From: Microbacterium hydrocarbonoxydans
GTDB lineage: Bacteria; Actinomycetota; Actinomycetes; Actinomycetales; Microbacteriaceae
DNA length: 64,000 bases
Reading direction: 5' to 3'
Assembly: GCF_011752045.1 (NCBI RefSeq)
Contig: NZ_JAAKXW010000001.1
Location: 434,001 to 498,000, forward strand
This document shows positions 17,708 through 26,550 of the stretch, in pieces. The notes under the pieces were generated by a model. That model was not told where the DNA came from and made no database searches. It saw only the letters and a program-made list of their open reading frames with translations. The translations under genes were made by a program, and so were the position numbers. How positions within the stretch are numbered: the stretch's first letter is position 1; each line of letters starts with the position of its first letter.

Positions 17708-20341
17708 GTGACGGACTCCGCAAAGCCTACCCTCATGGTCGTCGACGGCCATTCGCTCGCCTATCGCGCCTTCTTCGCCCTCCCGGTCGACAACTTCACG
17801 ACGAAGGACAACCAGCACACGAACGCCATCTACGGCTTCCTGTCCATGTTCGTGAACCTCATCAAGGCGGAGCAGCCCACGCACGTCGCGGTCGCGTTCG
17901 ACACGTCCCGGCACTCGTTCCGCACCGACGAGTACCCGGAGTACAAGGCGACCCGCTCGGAGACCCCGCAGGAGTTCCGCGGGCAGATCCCGCTCCTCCA
18001 GGACTGCCTCGCGGCGATGTCGATCCCTGTGCTCACGAAGGAGGGCTTCGAGGCCGACGACATCCTCGCCACGCTCTCCACGCAGGGGGCGGAGCAGGGG
18101 TACGACGTGCTCGTGGTCTCCGGCGACCGGGACACGATCCAGCTGGTGACGGATGAGGTCACGCTGCTCTACCCGTCCGTGCAGGGCGTGTCCCAGCTCA
18201 AGCGGTACGACCCGGCGACGGTGCAGGAGCGCTACGGCGTGCGCCCGGAGCAGTACCCGGACGTCGCCGCGCTCGTCGGCGAGACCAGCGACAACCTCCC
18301 CGGCGTGCCGAAGGTGGGGGAGAAGACCGCGGTCAAGTGGCTCACCCAGTTCGGCTCGCTCGATGAGCTGCTCGAGCGCTCCGGCGAGATCAAGGGCGTC
18401 GTCGGCGGCAACCTCCGCGATCACATCGACGACGTGCGCCGCAACCGCAAGCTGAACCGGCTGCTGACCGATGTCGAGCTTCCCGTCGCACCGGCCGACC
18501 TCGCGGTGACGCCGATCGACGCGCAGGCCGTCCGCGACATCTTCGCCCGGCTCGAGTTCCGCACGCTCCTGCCGCGCGTGTTCGAGGCGGTCGGCGCCGG
18601 CGAGGTGGCCGACGACCCCGCATCCGTCGTCGTGCTCCCCGAGCCCGTGCAGGTGACTGCGGCCGACTTCGCCGCCTGGGCGCACGCGCAGACGGGTGAG
18701 GTCGCCCTGCGCATCGTGACCCAGGGAGGCGTGCCGAGCCGGATCGGCGCGGCGACGGAGACCGAGCTCCGCGAGTTCGACTGGAGCGACGCCGCTGCGG
18801 ATGCCGTGAAGGGGTGGATCGAGTCGGACCGGCCGAAGGCCCTCCACGACGCGAAGCCGCAGGTGAAGGCGCTGCTGCGTGCGGGCATCCGACTTCAGGG
18901 CCTCGCCTACGACACCAGCCTCGCCGGCTGGCTGCTGCGGCCCAGCTTCCCCGACAAGACCCTCGGCGATCTCGTCGAGCGCTACCTCGGCGAGAAGCTC
19001 CCCGAGGCCGACCCCTCGCAGCTCGTTCCCGAGACCGAGGGTGCCACCCCGTCGCAGGAGGCGTGGTTCGCACTGCGCGTCGCGACGGCTCTGCGCGAAG
19101 ACATCCCCGAGCCGGTCGCGGCGGTGCTCACCGACATCGAGCTGCCGACGCTGCTGACCCTGGCCGACATGGAGGTCGCGGGCGTCGCCGTCTCCCACGA
19201 GGTCCTTTCCGGCTTCTCCGGCGAGCTCGGGGCGCGCGCCGACGTGCTCGCCCAGGAGGCGTTCGCCGTCGTCGGCCGCGAGTTCAACCTCGGCTCTCCG
19301 AAGCAGCTGCAGGAGGTGCTCTTCGACGACCTCCAGCTGCCGAAGACGCGCAAGACGAAGACCGGCTATTCGACGGATGCCGCCGTGCTGGCGGATCTGC
19401 AGGAGTCGAACCCCCATCCGTTCCTCGGCCTCCTGCTCCAGCATCGCGAGGCGACGAAGCTCCGGCAGATCATCGAGTCGCTGGACACCGCCATCCGGGA
19501 GGACCGCCGCATCCACACGACCTATGTGCAGACCGGCAGCCAGACCGGTCGCCTGTCGAGCACCGACCCGAACCTGCAGAACATCCCCGTGCGCACGGAG
19601 GAGTCGCGCCGCATCCGCAGCGCGTTCGAGGTCGGTGAGGGCTATGAATCGCTGCTCACGGCGGATTACTCGCAGATCGAGATGCGTATCATGGCGCACC
19701 TCTCCGGAGACGAGGGCCTCATCGAGGCGTTCAACAGCGGCGAGGACCTCCACCGCTTCGTCGGCGCCCGCGTGTTCGGCGTCGCTCCCGCCGATGTGAC
19801 GGCGGCGATGCGCACCAAGGTCAAGGCGATGTCCTACGGCCTCGTCTACGGTCTCAGCGCGTTCGGACTCTCGAAGCAGCTGCGCATCGAGCAGTCCGAG
19901 GCGAAGCAGCTGATGGTCGAGTACTTCGCCCGGTTCGGCGCCGTGCGCGACTATCTGCGCGCGTCGGTGATGAAGGCGAAGGAGGTCGGCTACACCGAGA
20001 CCATCTTCGGCCGCCGGCGTCCGTTCCCCGACCTCGCCAGCCCGAACCGGGTGCTGCGGGAGAATGCCGAGCGTGCCGCGCTCAACGCGCCGATCCAGGG
20101 CAGCGCGGCCGACATCATGAAGATCGCGCTGTTCCGCATCCACGACGACCTCCGCGCGGAGGGCCTGGCCTCGCGGGTCCTGCTGCAGATCCACGATGAG
20201 CTCGTGGTCGAGGTGGCTCCGGGGGAGTGGGCTGCCGCCGAGCGGATCGTCCGCGAGCGCATGGGCGGAGCGGCCGAGCTGTCGGTTCCGCTGGACGTGC
20301 AGGTCGGGCGCGGACGCGACTGGAACGAAGCCGCGCACTGA
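17708..20341 (+). CDS. polA: DNA polymerase I
   Basis: Repair and Okazaki-fragment processing polymerase of 877 residues. The N-terminal 5'-3' exonuclease domain (about 8-300) starts LMVVDGHSLAYRAFFA and has GFEADDILA and the helix-hairpin-helix region DNLPGVPKVGEKTA. The middle domain (about 310-500) lacks the DTE-type acidic residues of an active 3'-5' proofreading site, as in other actinobacterial Pol I. The polymerase domain has motif A LLTADYSQIEMRI, motif B (MRTKVKAMSYGLVYG) and motif C (QIHDELVVEV). GTG start; a TAGGCT box 6 bases upstream suggests a leaderless transcript. Confidence 0.97.
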   Translation: MTDSAKPTLMVVDGHSLAYRAFFALPVDNFTTKDNQHTNAIYGFLSMFVNLIKAEQPTHVAVAFDTSRHSFRTDEYPEYKATRSETPQEFRGQIPLLQDCLAAMSIPVLTKEGFEADDILATLSTQGAEQGYDVLVVSGDRDTIQLVTDEVTLLYPSVQGVSQLKRYDPATVQERYGVRPEQYPDVAALVGETSDNLPGVPKVGEKTAVKWLTQFGSLDELLERSGEIKGVVGGNLRDHIDDVRRNRKLNRLLTDVELPVAPADLAVTPIDAQAVRDIFARLEFRTLLPRVFEAVGAGEVADDPASVVVLPEPVQVTAADFAAWAHAQTGEVALRIVTQGGVPSRIGAATETELREFDWSDAAADAVKGWIESDRPKALHDAKPQVKALLRAGIRLQGLAYDTSLAGWLLRPSFPDKTLGDLVERYLGEKLPEADPSQLVPETEGATPSQEAWFALRVATALREDIPEPVAAVLTDIELPTLLTLADMEVAGVAVSHEVLSGFSGELGARADVLAQEAFAVVGREFNLGSPKQLQEVLFDDLQLPKTRKTKTGYSTDAAVLADLQESNPHPFLGLLLQHREATKLRQIIESLDTAIREDRRIHTTYVQTGSQTGRLSSTDPNLQNIPVRTEESRRIRSAFEVGEGYESLLTADYSQIEMRIMAHLSGDEGLIEAFNSGEDLHRFVGARVFGVAPADVTAAMRTKVKAMSYGLVYGLSAFGLSKQLRIEQSEAKQLMVEYFARFGAVRDYLRASVMKAKEVGYTETIFGRRRPFPDLASPNRVLRENAERAALNAPIQGSAADIMKIALFRIHDDLRAEGLASRVLLQIHDELVVEVAPGEWAAAERIVRERMGGAAELSVPLDVQVGRGRDWNEAAH

Positions 20342-20391
20342 CGCACGGCTGCGACGCAGTTCCGAGGATGCTGCGACGGGGTGCCGGGGTT

Positions 20392-20397
20392 TAGGCT
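20392..20397 (+). promoter_or_regulatory. Candidate -10 box for leaderless DUF885 transcript
   Basis: TAGGCT ends 6 bases before the ATG at 20404. No Shine-Dalgarno sequence is seen in the gap. Confidence 0.5.
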
Positions 20398-20403
20398 GGA
20401 CGG

Positions 20404-22080
20404 ATGACTTCAGCCCCCCGCACTCCGTCTGCCATCGACAAGGTCGCCGATGAGTGGGTCGACACGATCGTCGTGCTCGCCCCGACGCTCGGCACGTACA
20501 TCGGCCGCAGCGAGGTCGACGACCGCTTCGGCGATCTGAGCCCGGCCGGCCACGAGGAGATCGCCGCGGCCACGCGCGCCACCCTGCAGAAGCTCTCCGC
20601 CCTGGAGCCGGTCGACGCGATCGACGAGGTGACCAAGACCGACCTCACGGCGGAGCTCACTCTCGATCTCGAGCTGCACGACGCGAACTGGCACCTCCGC
20701 GACCTCAACGTGATCGCCTCCGCTGCGCAGGACGTGCGCGCCGCATTCGACCTCATGCCGACGGCCACCGCCGACGACTGGGACGTGATCGCGACCCGTC
20801 TCGGTGCGGTTCCCGAGGCTCTCCGCGGCTACGTCGAGACGCTGCGGGCGGGCATCGCCGCGGGGGTCATGCCAGCCCGCCGCCAGGTCGCCGAGGTCGC
20901 CACGCAGATCACCCGGTACACCGCTGACGACGGCTTCTTCGCCGCGTTCGTCGCCGACGCCGCGCCGGAGGAGGGCAGCCTCCCCGCCTCGCTCGCCCGG
21001 AAGCTCGCCGACAACTCCGCCGCGGCCCGGGTGGCCTACGACGAGCTGCGCGGCTTCCTCGCCGAGGAGCTCGCACCGGTGGCTTCCGAGCAGGACGCCG
21101 TCGGCCGTGAGCTCTACGCCCTGAACTCGCGGCGCTTCCTCGGCGCCACGATCGACCTCGACGAGACCTACGAGTGGGGCCGCGAGGAGCTCGCCCGCAT
21201 GGTCGCCGAGCAGACGGCGATCGCGAACGAGATCCTTCCTGGGGCTTCCGTCGAGGAGGCCGTCGCGCACCTCGAATCGGACCCCGCCCGCAAGCTCGTC
21301 GGCACCGAGGCGCTGCAGCGCTGGATGCAGGAGACGAGCGACCGCGCCGTGGCAGAGCTCGGCGCCACGCACTTCGACATCCCGGAGGCCATCCGCACCC
21401 TCGAGTGCATGATCGCTCCCACGCAGGAGGGCGGGATCTACTACACCGGCCCGACGGACGACTTCTCGCGACCCGGCCGCATGTGGTGGTCGGTGCCGGA
21501 GGGCGTCACCGAGTTCGACACGTGGCGCGAGCTCACCACCGTGTACCACGAGGGTGTCCCCGGTCATCACCTGCAGATCGCGCAGGCGGTGTACAACCGC
21601 GCTGAGCTGAACTCGTGGCGCCGTCTGCTCGCCGGCACTTCGGGTCACGCCGAGGGCTGGGCGCTCTACGCGGAGCGCCTGATGCAGCAGCTCGGCTACC
21701 TCGATGACCCGGCCGACCGCCTCGGCATGCTCGACGGTCAGCGCATGCGCGCCGCACGCGTCGTGCTCGACATCGGCGTGCACCTCGGAAAGCCGCGTCT
21801 CGACGGCGAGGGCGTCTGGGATGCCGACTACGCGCTGGACTTCATGCGCAGGAACGTGAACATGTCCGATCAGTTCGTGCAGTTCGAGGTGAACCGCTAC
21901 CTCGGCTGGCCGGGGCAGGCGCCGTCGTACAAGGTCGGTCAGCGCATCTGGGAGCAGGTCCGCGACGCGTACCAGGCCGAGCGCGGCGCCGGCTTCGACA
22001 TCAAGGAGTTCCACAAGAGGGCGCTCGACATGGGCGGCGTCGGTCTCGACACCCTGCGCACCGCGCTGCTCTCGCGCTGA
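20404..22080 (+). CDS. DUF885 family metallopeptidase-like protein
   Basis: A 558-residue, mostly helical protein with no signal peptide, so probably cytosolic. The region YHEGVPGHHLQIAQ gives the HExxH-like zinc motif of the family (H-E-G-V-P-G-H-H). A glutamate-bearing helix follows about 45 residues later (HAEGWALYAERLM). DUF885 proteins are distant relatives of M2/M32-type zinc carboxypeptidases. Peptidase activity is inferred from the intact metal ligands, and the substrate is unknown. It starts 62 bases after polA with its own apparent -10 box. Confidence 0.85.
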   Translation: MTSAPRTPSAIDKVADEWVDTIVVLAPTLGTYIGRSEVDDRFGDLSPAGHEEIAAATRATLQKLSALEPVDAIDEVTKTDLTAELTLDLELHDANWHLRDLNVIASAAQDVRAAFDLMPTATADDWDVIATRLGAVPEALRGYVETLRAGIAAGVMPARRQVAEVATQITRYTADDGFFAAFVADAAPEEGSLPASLARKLADNSAAARVAYDELRGFLAEELAPVASEQDAVGRELYALNSRRFLGATIDLDETYEWGREELARMVAEQTAIANEILPGASVEEAVAHLESDPARKLVGTEALQRWMQETSDRAVAELGATHFDIPEAIRTLECMIAPTQEGGIYYTGPTDDFSRPGRMWWSVPEGVTEFDTWRELTTVYHEGVPGHHLQIAQAVYNRAELNSWRRLLAGTSGHAEGWALYAERLMQQLGYLDDPADRLGMLDGQRMRAARVVLDIGVHLGKPRLDGEGVWDADYALDFMRRNVNMSDQFVQFEVNRYLGWPGQAPSYKVGQRIWEQVRDAYQAERGAGFDIKEFHKRALDMGGVGLDTLRTALLSR

Positions 22081-22134
22081 CGGGAATGCGTCCGGACCGG
22101 CTCGTGTTCATTCACCTGAATAGGAAGGCGTGAC

Positions 22135-23169
22135 ATGGGCATCGAGTTCGGTCTGGACACATTCGGAGACATCACCCGCGGCGCGGACGGTGAGCTCCTC
22201 AGCGGGGCGCAGACGATCCGCAACATCGTCGCGCAGGCGGAGCTCGCCGACCGCGTCGGCGTCGACTTCTTCGGCGTGGGGGAGCACCACCGTCCGGAGT
22301 TCGCCGTCTCGGCGCCGGAGATGGTGCTGGCGGCGATCGCGACGCGCACCGAGAACATCCGTCTCGGCACCGCGGTCACCGTGCTGTCCTCCGATGATCC
22401 GGTGCGCGTCTTCGAGCGGTTCTCGACCCTCGACGCCGTGTCGAACGGTCGCGCGGAGGTCGTGCTCGGGCGCGGGTCGTTCATCGAGTCGTTCCCCCTC
22501 TTCGGCTACGACCTCCGCGACTACGAGGCGCTGTTCGAGCAGAAGCTCGAGCTGTTCGTGGAACTGCTGAAGGAGCAGCCCGTCACCTGGTCCGGGACGA
22601 TGCGGGCCCCGCTCGAGAACGCGGACGTCTTCCCGAAGACGGAGAAGGGCCTGCGCACCTGGGTGGGTGTCGGCGGCAGCCCCGAATCCGTCGTCCGCGT
22701 CGCCCGTCACGGCCTCGGGCTGATGCTCGCGATCATCGGGGGCCCGGCCATCCGGTTCAAGCCGTTCGTCGACCTCTACCACCGGTCCGTCGCCTCCTTC
22801 GGCACCACCGCACACCCGGTGTCCGTGCACTCGCCCGGTCACATCGCCGCGACGGACGCGGAGGCCTGGGATGCCGCGTACTCCGGGTTCGAGGCCATGA
22901 ACAACACCATCGGCCGGGAGCGCGGCTGGCCGGCTTACAGCCGCGCTCGCTTCCAGAACGACGTCGGGCCAGAGGGCGCGCTCTATGTGGGCTCGCCGGA
23001 CCGGGTCGCCGCCAAGATCGCCGACACGGTCACCGCTCTCGGCCTCGGACGTTTCGACATGAAGTACGCGACCGGCACCATGGCGCACGAGGACATGATG
23101 AAGAGCATCGAGCTCTACGGCACCGAGGTCATCCCGCGGGTGCGGCGGCTCCTGGACGCCCGCGGCTGA
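22135..23169 (+). CDS. LLM-class flavin-dependent oxidoreductase
   Basis: A 344-residue luciferase-like monooxygenase-fold protein: MGIEFGLDTFGDI at the start, then VDFFGVGEHHRPEFAVSAPEMVLAAIA, the segment LGTAVTVLSSDDPVRVFERFSTLDAVSNGRAEVVLGRG (given here by its ends near residues 62 and 99), and a C-terminal LGRFDMKYATGTM. The fold binds FMN or F420; which one is used here cannot be told. The substrate is unknown. A good AGGAAGG ribosome-binding site precedes the ATG. It opens the accessory stretch after the polA region. Confidence 0.85.
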   Translation: MGIEFGLDTFGDITRGADGELLSGAQTIRNIVAQAELADRVGVDFFGVGEHHRPEFAVSAPEMVLAAIATRTENIRLGTAVTVLSSDDPVRVFERFSTLDAVSNGRAEVVLGRGSFIESFPLFGYDLRDYEALFEQKLELFVELLKEQPVTWSGTMRAPLENADVFPKTEKGLRTWVGVGGSPESVVRVARHGLGLMLAIIGGPAIRFKPFVDLYHRSVASFGTTAHPVSVHSPGHIAATDAEAWDAAYSGFEAMNNTIGRERGWPAYSRARFQNDVGPEGALYVGSPDRVAAKIADTVTALGLGRFDMKYATGTMAHEDMMKSIELYGTEVIPRVRRLLDARG

Positions 23170-23197
23170 GCGTCGCGCCGGCAGGTCGCGCGCGCTC

Positions 23198-23203
23198 TAC
23201 GAT
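23198..23203 (+). promoter_or_regulatory. Candidate -10 box for leaderless MFS transcript
   Basis: TACGAT ends 6 bases before the ATG at 23210. The intervening GAGGG could also act as a Shine-Dalgarno sequence but is too close to the start. Confidence 0.4.
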
Positions 23204-23209
23204 GAGGGC

Positions 23210-24562
23210 ATGGCCGACACCGCCCTTCCCAGCCGTGCGTCTCTCGCCGGACGCCTCGACGAGCTGCCGTTCACGCGACACCACCTGCGCCTGCTGACCG
23301 GCTCCGGCGTCGGCTGGGCGCTCGACGCGATGGATGTCGGCCTCATCTCCTTCGTCATCGCGGCGCTCGGGCAGCAGTGGGCGCTCACGAAGACGGAGGC
23401 GGGCTGGATCGCCTCCGTCGGCTTCATCGGCATGGCGCTCGGCGCCGCGCTCGGCGGACTCCTCGCGGATCGCCTCGGCCGCCGTCAGGTGTTCGCCCTG
23501 ACCCTGCTCGTCTACGGAGTCGCGACCGGAGCGAGTGCCCTCGTCGGCGGCATCGCGATGCTGCTCGTGCTGAGGTTCCTCGTGGGGCTCGGCCTCGGCG
23601 CCGAGTTGCCGGTGGCATCCACCTACGTCAGCGAGTTCGCCCCGGCGCGTATCCGCGGCCGTCTGATCGTGATCCTCGAGGCCTTCTGGGCTCTCGGCTG
23701 GACCGCGGCGGCTCTCATCGGCTTCCTCGTCATCCCGGCATCCGAATCGGGGTGGAGGTGGGCCTTCGCGCTCGGCGCCATCCCTGCCGTCTACGCGCTT
23801 GTCGTGCGGTGGGGGATGCCGGAATCGCCACGGTGGCTCGCCTCCCGGGGGCGGATCGCCGAGGCGGAGCGCATCGTGACATCCTTCGAGCTGGACGCAG
23901 GGATCGTCGCGGGGCCGGCGATCCGCAAGGAGCCGCCGTCCCGCGCGATCACGGCGACGACGCGCGCGCGGGTCACGACGCTGTGGCACCCGGAGTTCCG
24001 GTGGCGGACGGTCTGCCTCTGGCTGATCTGGCTGTGCGTCAACTTCGCCTACTACGGGGCGTTCATCTGGATCCCGAGCATCCTCGTCGACGCGGGGTTC
24101 GACCTCGTGCGATCCTTCGGCTTCACGCTGATCATCACTCTGGCCCAGCTGCCCGGCTACGCGGTGGCGGCGTGGCTGATCGAGGTCTGGGGCCGTCGCA
24201 CGACCCTCTCCGTGTTCCTGGTGGGGTCCGCGGCCTCCGCCCTCTTCTTCGGCACCGCGACGACGGAGCCGGCGATCATCGCGTCCGGCATGGCGCTTTC
24301 GTTCTTCAACCTCGGAGCGTGGGGCGCGCTGTACGCCGTCACACCCGAGATCTACCCGACGTCCCTGCGCGGCACCGGCAGCGGCTGGGCGGCTGGCGTC
24401 GGGCGCATCGCCTCCATCGTCGCTCCGCTCGCCGTGCCCGCGCTGCTGCTCGCCGGCGGCGCGCCGCTGCTCTTCGTGATCTTCGGGGCCTGCTTCCTCA
24501 CCGCCGCCGTGGCGGCCTGGGGCCTCATCGACCGACGGGGGATCGCCCTGGACGACCGCTGA
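23210..24562 (+). CDS. MFS transporter, sugar/aromatic acid porter type
   Basis: A 450-residue inner-membrane secondary transporter with about 12 helices. The loop-2 signature GGLLADRLGRRQVF and its second-half echo WLIEVWGRRTTL are present, as is the loop-4 region LRFLVGLGLGAELPVASTYVSE (given by its ends near residues 121 and 142). YVSEFAPARIRGR and TPEIYPTSLRGTGSG are typical of the metabolite:H+ symporter group that carries sugars, organic acids or aromatic acids. The substrate is not readable from sequence. SGNH and SUMF1-like genes follow on the same strand at short spacing. Confidence 0.88.
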   Translation: MADTALPSRASLAGRLDELPFTRHHLRLLTGSGVGWALDAMDVGLISFVIAALGQQWALTKTEAGWIASVGFIGMALGAALGGLLADRLGRRQVFALTLLVYGVATGASALVGGIAMLLVLRFLVGLGLGAELPVASTYVSEFAPARIRGRLIVILEAFWALGWTAAALIGFLVIPASESGWRWAFALGAIPAVYALVVRWGMPESPRWLASRGRIAEAERIVTSFELDAGIVAGPAIRKEPPSRAITATTRARVTTLWHPEFRWRTVCLWLIWLCVNFAYYGAFIWIPSILVDAGFDLVRSFGFTLIITLAQLPGYAVAAWLIEVWGRRTTLSVFLVGSAASALFFGTATTEPAIIASGMALSFFNLGAWGALYAVTPEIYPTSLRGTGSGWAAGVGRIASIVAPLAVPALLLAGGAPLLFVIFGACFLTAAVAAWGLIDRRGIALDDR

Positions 24563-24579
24563 GTCCTCCGCTCGAGGAA

Positions 24580-24585
24580 TAGGCT
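24580..24585 (+). promoter_or_regulatory. Candidate -10 box for leaderless SGNH transcript
   Basis: TAGGCT ends 6 bases before the GTG at 24592, in the 29-base gap after the MFS gene. Confidence 0.5.
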
Positions 24586-24591
24586 GGACCG

Positions 24592-25359
24592 GTGACAGAA
24601 GTGCGTTACGTGGCCATCGGCGACTCCTTCACGGAGGGCGTCGGCGACGTGCTCCCAGACGGCCGGGAACGCGGCTGGGCCGATCTGGTCGCACAGGGGT
24701 GGGCGGATGCGGCAGGGCATCCGATCAAGTACGCGAACCTCGCCATCCGCGGCCGTCTCGCCTGGCCGATCGTCGACCAGCAGCTCGAGCCGGCTCTCGC
24801 CCTCCGACCCACACATCTGTCTTTCAACGGCGGCGGCAACGACATGCTGCGCCCTCGAGCGGACCTCGAGCACATCGCCGACGCCTTCAGTCGCGTACTC
24901 CGCCGTTGCGACGAGGAGGGCGTCACGATGATCCTCCTCTCCGGTGCGAACCCCAGCGGACAGCTCCCGATGGGTTCTCTCGTGCAGCGCCGCGGCGACC
25001 TGCTCTCCGAGGCCGTGCTGAGGCGGGTCGCCGGCCGTAACGACGTCGTCCGCGCTCTGAACTGGCCCGATCGTGAGCTCTCCGAGCCGCAGTACTGGTC
25101 GGAGGATCGCCTGCACATGAACGCGGCCGGCCATCATCGCGTGGCGGCGCGCGTGCTGCACGCCCTGGGATACGAACCGCCGGCGACGTGGTGGGCGCCC
25201 CGCTCGGCGGCGCAGGCGGGGCCGTCGGGATTCCGCTACTACCGGCAGCACGTCGGTCCCTGGGTGAAGCGGCGCGTCACGCGCACGTCTTCGGGTGACG
25301 GGCGTGCGGCCAAGTATCCGACCTGGGTCGAGCGCACGCCGCACGCCGCTGCCTCCTGA
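24592..25359 (+). CDS. SGNH/GDSL hydrolase family protein (copy 1)
   Basis: A 255-residue esterase-fold protein. Block I is AIGDSFTEGVGD (nucleophile Ser), block II has the Gly of ANLAIRGR, block III is NGGGNDM and block V is DRLHMNAAGHH with the catalytic Asp and His. There is no signal peptide, so it is probably cytosolic. After the fold it keeps a basic tail with PWV-RR, SSGD and AAK-P spaced almost exactly as in the second SGNH gene at 59.6 kb, so the two are paralogues. The substrate is unknown. GTG start, with a -10-like box 6 bases upstream. Confidence 0.88.
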   Translation: MTEVRYVAIGDSFTEGVGDVLPDGRERGWADLVAQGWADAAGHPIKYANLAIRGRLAWPIVDQQLEPALALRPTHLSFNGGGNDMLRPRADLEHIADAFSRVLRRCDEEGVTMILLSGANPSGQLPMGSLVQRRGDLLSEAVLRRVAGRNDVVRALNWPDRELSEPQYWSEDRLHMNAAGHHRVAARVLHALGYEPPATWWAPRSAAQAGPSGFRYYRQHVGPWVKRRVTRTSSGDGRAAKYPTWVERTPHAAAS

Positions 25360-25363
25360 CGCC

Positions 25364-26110
25364 GTGGCGGACATCGAGATGCGCCGCATCCGCGGCGGCA
25401 CGGTCACCCTCCATGACGCCCGGCGGAGGGCGCAGCGCACGGTGGAACTGGAGGACTTCGAGATCGGCGTCTTCCCGATCACCGAGGAGCAGCTCGCAGA
25501 GGTGCTGCCGGTGCCGTCGCGGCATCCACGACGCCCCGCGGCGGACGTGAGCTGGCTGCGCGCGGTGCACTTCTGCAACGCGGCATCCGAGTGGGAGGGC
25601 CTCGACGCCGTCTACCGCTTCGACGGCGAGGACGTGTCCTGGGATGTCACAGCCGACGGCTACCGGCTGCCGACGGAGGCCGAGTGGGAGTTCGCCTGCC
25701 GCGCGGGCTCCACCGGGCCGCACTACGCCCCGCTCGCCGAGGCGGCGTGGACGAGTGCCGACGGCGTGCGTACGCCGCAGGACGTCGGCCGCCGGCTCCC
25801 GAACCTGAACGGCCTGTTCGACACGCTCGGGAACGTCTGGGAGTGGTGCTGGGATCTCCTCGACCCGGCCCGGTACGACGACGACCGGGTGTTCCGAGGG
25901 GGCGGCTTCGCCGACGACGCATGGAGCGTGCGCGCCTCCGTGCGGCGCGGCGGGGCCCCGCGCATGCACCATGAGGACGTCGGGTTCCGCGTCGCGCGCG
26001 GTGCGTTCGAAACCCCGGGCGAAGCGCAGGGCTGGTCTGCGCGGGCCGATCGTGAGAACGCGATCGTCGACGGTTCGATCCCCTTCGGGTGGACGCCCCG
26101 GACCAGGTGA
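25364..26110 (+). CDS. SUMF1/FGE-fold protein, probably not a true formylglycine generator
   Basis: A 248-residue protein with the formylglycine-generating-enzyme fold: EIGVFPITEEQL, DVSWLRAVHFCN, YRLPTEAEWEFACRAGS, LFDTLGNVWEWCWDL, VFRGGGFADDAW and HEDVGFRVARG. The copper-binding cysteine pair of true FGE enzymes, expected in the segment after RGGGF, is absent; the region reads SVRASVRRGG. It is therefore more likely a non-catalytic or different-activity relative, as with many bacterial SUMF1-domain proteins. The GTG at 25364 lies just after the SGNH stop; the ATG at 25379 is an alternative. It converges on a GNAT gene with a 6-base gap. Confidence 0.75.
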   Translation: MADIEMRRIRGGTVTLHDARRRAQRTVELEDFEIGVFPITEEQLAEVLPVPSRHPRRPAADVSWLRAVHFCNAASEWEGLDAVYRFDGEDVSWDVTADGYRLPTEAEWEFACRAGSTGPHYAPLAEAAWTSADGVRTPQDVGRRLPNLNGLFDTLGNVWEWCWDLLDPARYDDDRVFRGGGFADDAWSVRASVRRGGAPRMHHEDVGFRVARGAFETPGEAQGWSARADRENAIVDGSIPFGWTPRTR

Positions 26111-26116
26111 GGCGGC

Positions 26117-26530
26117 TCAGGCCATCATCTTGACGAGGTAGCGGTTCGGATCCCCCGGCGCCGCGAACCCGAACCGCTCGTAGAGCCCGTGTGCATCCGC
26201 CGTCGCGAGGAGGATGCGCCTGATCCCGAGGGGGGCGAGATCGTCGATCACCCCTTCCACGAGCATCTTGCCTGCGCCCTGTCCGCGGGCGTCCTCGGCC
26301 ACGAAGACGTCGCAGAGCCAGGCGAAGGTCACGGCATCGGTGACGACCCGCGCGTAGGCGACCTGCGCTCCCGACGCATCCCAGATGCCGTAGTTGCGGG
26401 AGGCGTCGATCGCGGCGTCCTGCACGTCACGAGCGCGACCCTTCGCCCAGTACGCGCCCTCGCTCAGCCATGCGTGCACCTGCGCGCGGTCGATTCGGGA
26501 AGTGTCGTTCGAGAACGTGAAAGCGGGCAT
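26117..26530 (-). CDS. GNAT family N-acetyltransferase
   Basis: A 137-residue small GNAT enzyme. It has a hydrophobic strand VTFAWLCDVFVAEDARGQGAGKML (given by its ends) whose RGQGAG loop binds acetyl-CoA, followed by IRRILLATADAHGLYERFGF. This layout matches small aminoglycoside/amine-type GNATs; the substrate is unknown. The ATG at 26530 is chosen because an AGG lies about 9 bases upstream; an in-frame ATG at 26539 would add 3 residues. It is the last of five leftward genes that appear to be transcribed from the TetR-controlled promoter near 29.2 kb. Confidence 0.82.
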   Translation of the reverse strand: MPAFTFSNDTSRIDRAQVHAWLSEGAYWAKGRARDVQDAAIDASRNYGIWDASGAQVAYARVVTDAVTFAWLCDVFVAEDARGQGAGKMLVEGVIDDLAPLGIRRILLATADAHGLYERFGFAAPGDPNRYLVKMMA

Positions 26531-26550
26531 GTCGCTCATCCTACGTGCGC

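Noticed and set aside
17672..20338. An 888-codon minus-strand frame opposite polA
   Set aside because: Same pattern: an antisense shadow of a GC-rich gene without motifs or a ribosome-binding site.
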